Source: DATIBL01 sp035457505
GTDB lineage: Bacteria; Patescibacteriota; Minisyncoccia; Phycocordibacterales; UBA6899
Assembly (NCBI GenBank): GCA_035457505.1
Contig: DATIBL010000088.1
Coordinates: forward strand, 1 to 6,475
DNA length: 6,475 nucleotides
Direction: 5' to 3'
Shown: positions 4,807-6,475 of the stretch, one piece after another
How the letters are laid out: every line of letters starts with the position of its first letter
Position numbering within the stretch: the first letter of the stretch is position 1
Notes under the pieces: model-generated
What the model saw: only the letters and a program-made list of their open reading frames with translations
Told to the model about the DNA's origin: nothing
The model's database searches: none
Position numbers and translations under genes: made by a program

Positions 4807-4864
4807 TGACGAGGCGACGGGGCCCCGCAACGCAGAAGTTCGCGATACGCGGTGGACCCGCTAG
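4754..4864 (+). CDS. Tiny ORF in repeat unit 2 (speculative)
   Basis: ATG at 4754 opens a 36-codon frame that begins MKFKARGDRPKEPYAAYG and ends at TAG 4862-4864. That stop shares the palindrome CTAG (4861-4864) with the pilC stop on the other strand. The N-terminal half repeats the product of the frame at 4597, while the C-terminal half (DEATGPRNAEVRDTRWTR) is unrelated. It is Arg-rich and has no recognised domain. AGAGG at 4735-4739 is too far from the ATG (14 bases) to be a persuasive Shine-Dalgarno sequence. Confidence 0.2.
   Translation: MKFKARGDRPKEPYAAYGDEATGPRNAEVRDTRWTR
4818..4827. repeat. Perfect 10-bp palindrome CGGGGCCCCG
   Basis: This GC-only palindrome lies 34 bases beyond the pilC stop and is followed at 4841-4851 by CGCG-ATA-CGCG. 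Together they might slow RNA polymerase at the end of the pilC transcript. No T-tract follows on either strand, so it is not a standard terminator. Confidence 0.35.
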
Positions 4865-6069
4865 AAGGTCGCGGTGATCTCGTAGATCGGGAGTAACACC
4901 GACGTCAACAACCCCCCCACGCCAACACCAAGCAGAATGATCAGTGCAGGTTCGATCAAACCAATCAGCGTATCGACAGCCTGGTCGACTTCGCGCTTAT
5001 AGAATCGAGCAAGTGTCTCGAGAATACTGCCCACTTCTCCCGTCTCCTCTCCGACGCGAACCATCTGTGACATGATCGTCGGAATGACCTCATGTCGCGC
5101 CATCGATGCAGAAAGCGAGCTTCCGGTGCGGATATCGATCGCAACCTGATTCAGTGTCGTGGAATACACCTCGTTTCCGACTACACTCGCCGCAACTTCG
5201 ACGGCACGGACCATGGCAATACCAGACGAAAGCATGGTGTGGAGGTTATCTGCAACTCGAGCGAGGTAGAATTTTCGGAAGAGATCGCCGGCGAACGGCA
5301 CCTCGATCGCCGCACGTGCGAAAAACTCTTTCCCCTGAAGCGTGTTCGCAAAGCGCCAGATGGCGATTACGATCGAAACAAGGATCGCAAGCAGCAAGAA
5401 GCCGTATTCGACAAGGAAATTCGACATGCCGATGGTGATCTGCGTATAGATCGGCGGCTGCTTCCCGGTCTCAAGAATGATCGCCGCCAGCTTCGGAACG
5501 ACCATGACGAGCATGAGCACCATGACCGCAATGAACACCGTGATGACGAGCACCGGGTAGATGAGTGCATTACGGATCTTTCCGACAAGTTCATACGAGC
5601 GCTCGAGATAATCGGCAAGAAACTGGAACGTATTCGAGAGGTTTCCCGACTCCTCTCCTGCTTTGACCATATTCACATAGAAATCCGAGAAGACTTCTGG
5701 ATGCTTCCCGAGTGCATTCGAGAGCGGCATACCGCCCTGAATATCTTCGGCGATCTCGTCGAGTTTCTTGCGGAGCATCTGGTCTTCGGTTTCGGTCGAG
5801 AGGAGCTGGAAGACGCGCAACGCCGAGACCTGAGCCCGGAAGAGCGTCGCAACCTGGCGAGAGAGAATGACGACGTCGCGGTACGGGACCTTTTTCCCGA
5901 CGACGAACATCTTCTGCCACAGTGGCTGCTTGTCGGCGGCAACGATCGTAACGATGACAAGCTTGCGGCGCTGGAGCGACGCGATGGCAACGTCAAGATT
6001 GGCGGCCTCGATGGTGCCTTCCTTTTCGTCGTTTGTTTCCTGATTGATCGCTGTGTATCGATAGAGCAT
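4861..6069 (-). CDS. pilC: PilC inner-membrane platform protein
   Basis: This 402-residue polytopic protein is the T4P platform on which the PilB and PilT ATPases act. It opens with LYRYTAINQETNDEKEGTIEA, typical of PilC. Two T2SF repeats follow, at about 68-192 and 270-393, each with its signature: GEESGNLSNTFQFLADYLERS (138-158) and GEETGEVGSILETLARFYKRE (340-360). Hydrophobic helices lie at about 168-192, 220-240 and 369-393, the usual three. Length is standard for PilC/GspF and the ORF is intact. It has no cysteine. It starts 28 bases after the pilT stop and is probably co-transcribed with it. Its TAG stop overlaps the stop of a tiny convergent frame. No clear Shine-Dalgarno sequence precedes the ATG. 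Confidence 0.96.
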   Translation of the reverse strand: MLYRYTAINQETNDEKEGTIEAANLDVAIASLQRRKLVIVTIVAADKQPLWQKMFVVGKKVPYRDVVILSRQVATLFRAQVSALRVFQLLSTETEDQMLRKKLDEIAEDIQGGMPLSNALGKHPEVFSDFYVNMVKAGEESGNLSNTFQFLADYLERSYELVGKIRNALIYPVLVITVFIAVMVLMLVMVVPKLAAIILETGKQPPIYTQITIGMSNFLVEYGFLLLAILVSIVIAIWRFANTLQGKEFFARAAIEVPFAGDLFRKFYLARVADNLHTMLSSGIAMVRAVEVAASVVGNEVYSTTLNQVAIDIRTGSSLSASMARHEVIPTIMSQMVRVGEETGEVGSILETLARFYKREVDQAVDTLIGLIEPALIILLGVGVGGLLTSVLLPIYEITATF

Positions 6070-6097
6070 AGTGTGTCCGGCCCCGCCGGAAGGAACG

Positions 6098-6475
6098 CTA
6101 GATCATGCGCTCAAGTGCGCGCGGATTGAAGGAATGCAGATAGGCGTTCTCAGCGGTGATCTCTCCGGCGCGAACGAGATCGGCAAGCGAGCGATTCATG
6201 TCGATCATGCCAAGCTCCGAGCTCGTCTCGATGACCATCGGAACCTCGTGCGTACGGCGCTCGCGGATGAGATTGGCAACGGCGTTATTGTTGATGAGAA
6301 GTTCGTACGCGGGAACAAGTCCGCCGGAGACGCGCGGCACAAGGCGCTGAGAGAAGATTCCAGCAAGCGACCCCGCAAGCTGCACGCGGATCTGGTCCTG
6401 CTGCTCCGGAGGGAACGAGTCGATGATACGATCGATCGTCTGAGCAGCGTTGTTGGTATGGAGCGTAGAATAGAC
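6098..6475 (-). CDS. pilT: PilT retraction ATPase, C-terminal part (cut by window edge)
   Basis: The last 125 codons of a secretion-family hexameric ATPase are present, and the frame is open to the window end. It begins VYSTLHTNNAAQTIDRIIDSF, the His-box region, followed by PPEQQDQIRVQLAGSLAGIFSQRLVPR. The segment NNNAVANLIRERRTHEVP (62-79 of the visible part) corresponds to the AIRNLIRE region that separates PilT from the extension ATPase PilB. The C-terminus (LADLVRAGEITAENAYLHSFNPRAL) is also PilT-like. The Walker A and B motifs would lie beyond 6475. An apparent internal start at 6385 is a GTG valine inside the conserved VQLAGSL segment, not the true start. The product powers pilus disassembly from the cytoplasm; pilC follows after 28 bases. 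Confidence 0.93.
   Translation of the reverse strand, partial: VYSTLHTNNAAQTIDRIIDSFPPEQQDQIRVQLAGSLAGIFSQRLVPRVSGGLVPAYELLINNNAVANLIRERRTHEVPMVIETSSELGMIDMNRSLADLVRAGEITAENAYLHSFNPRALERMI

Larger units (their letters stand above)
4217..4860. other. 644-bp gap between pilC and the pilin gene
   Basis: The pilin-proximal part (about 4217-4342) is relatively A/T-rich and holds the possible promoter and DnaA-box nonamer. The middle (4343-4564) has one weak minus-strand frame. The pilC-proximal part (about 4500-4860) consists of repeat modules with hairpins and two tiny plus-strand frames. No recognisable gene is present. The gap separates the pilT-pilC transcript from the pilin and minor-pilin transcript. 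Confidence 0.7.

Noticed and set aside
4500..4860. Integron attC array or CRISPR array
   Set aside because: There are only two tandem units, with no GTTRRRY/RYYYAAC core pairs, no short identical direct repeats with unique spacers, and no integrase or cas gene nearby.
5092..6129. 345-codon plus-strand open frame
   Set aside because: It is fully antisense to pilC, whose two T2SF repeats are intact. The product is an Arg/Asp/His-rich string typical of the complement of a real gene.
6098..6385. 95-codon ORF as a complete small gene
   Set aside because: The apparent start is a GTG valine inside the conserved PilT segment, and the frame continues with clear PilT homology to the window edge.

Overview
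The window is most of a type IV pilus (T4P) assembly locus. Every confident gene lies on the minus strand, so transcription runs from high to low coordinates. In that order the genes are: the C-terminal part of a PilT-type retraction ATPase (cut by the window edge), the inner-membrane platform PilC, a 644-bp gene-poor gap, the probable major pilin, a strong intrinsic terminator, the prepilin peptidase PilD, and four minor pilins resembling GspH/FimT, GspJ/PilW, GspI/PilV and PilX/GspK. PilB, PilM, PilN and PilO are not in view; if present they probably lie beyond 6475.

The source is probably a Patescibacteria/CPR bacterium with roughly even G+C. The minor pilins carry signatures I associate with that group: AADSAVECALYWD in the PilX-like protein and LAMEGIEVIHNIRDNN in the PilV-like protein. 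None of the starts has a convincing Shine-Dalgarno sequence at normal spacing. TGA is used as a stop (PilV-like gene) and no gene needs TGA read as an amino acid, so this is not a code-25 lineage. The assignment is an inference, not proof.

The parts fit one machine. PilD cleaves and probably methylates the five prepilins. PilC and the ATPases move pilin into and out of the membrane. The four minor pilins probably form the priming or tip complex. The last of them lacks Glu5, as expected of a tip subunit. All five pilins have exactly four cysteines in the mature part, while PilC and the visible PilT have none.

The least explained DNA is at 1-250 and 4217-4860. Both stretches hold related, diverged repeat modules: a core close to TTGGACTAGCGAAATGTTCA, small hairpins and tiny ATG-led frames. 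Two near-tandem units (157 bp apart, 78 of 91 positions identical) lie just beyond the pilC stop. Differences between copies at three predicted stems keep G-U pairing on the plus strand only, which hints at a plus-strand structured RNA. A long interrupted inverted repeat lies at 156-223. The pilin side of the gap holds a possible extended -10 promoter and an exact DnaA-box nonamer. I found no tRNA, rRNA, CRISPR array, transposase or phage gene.
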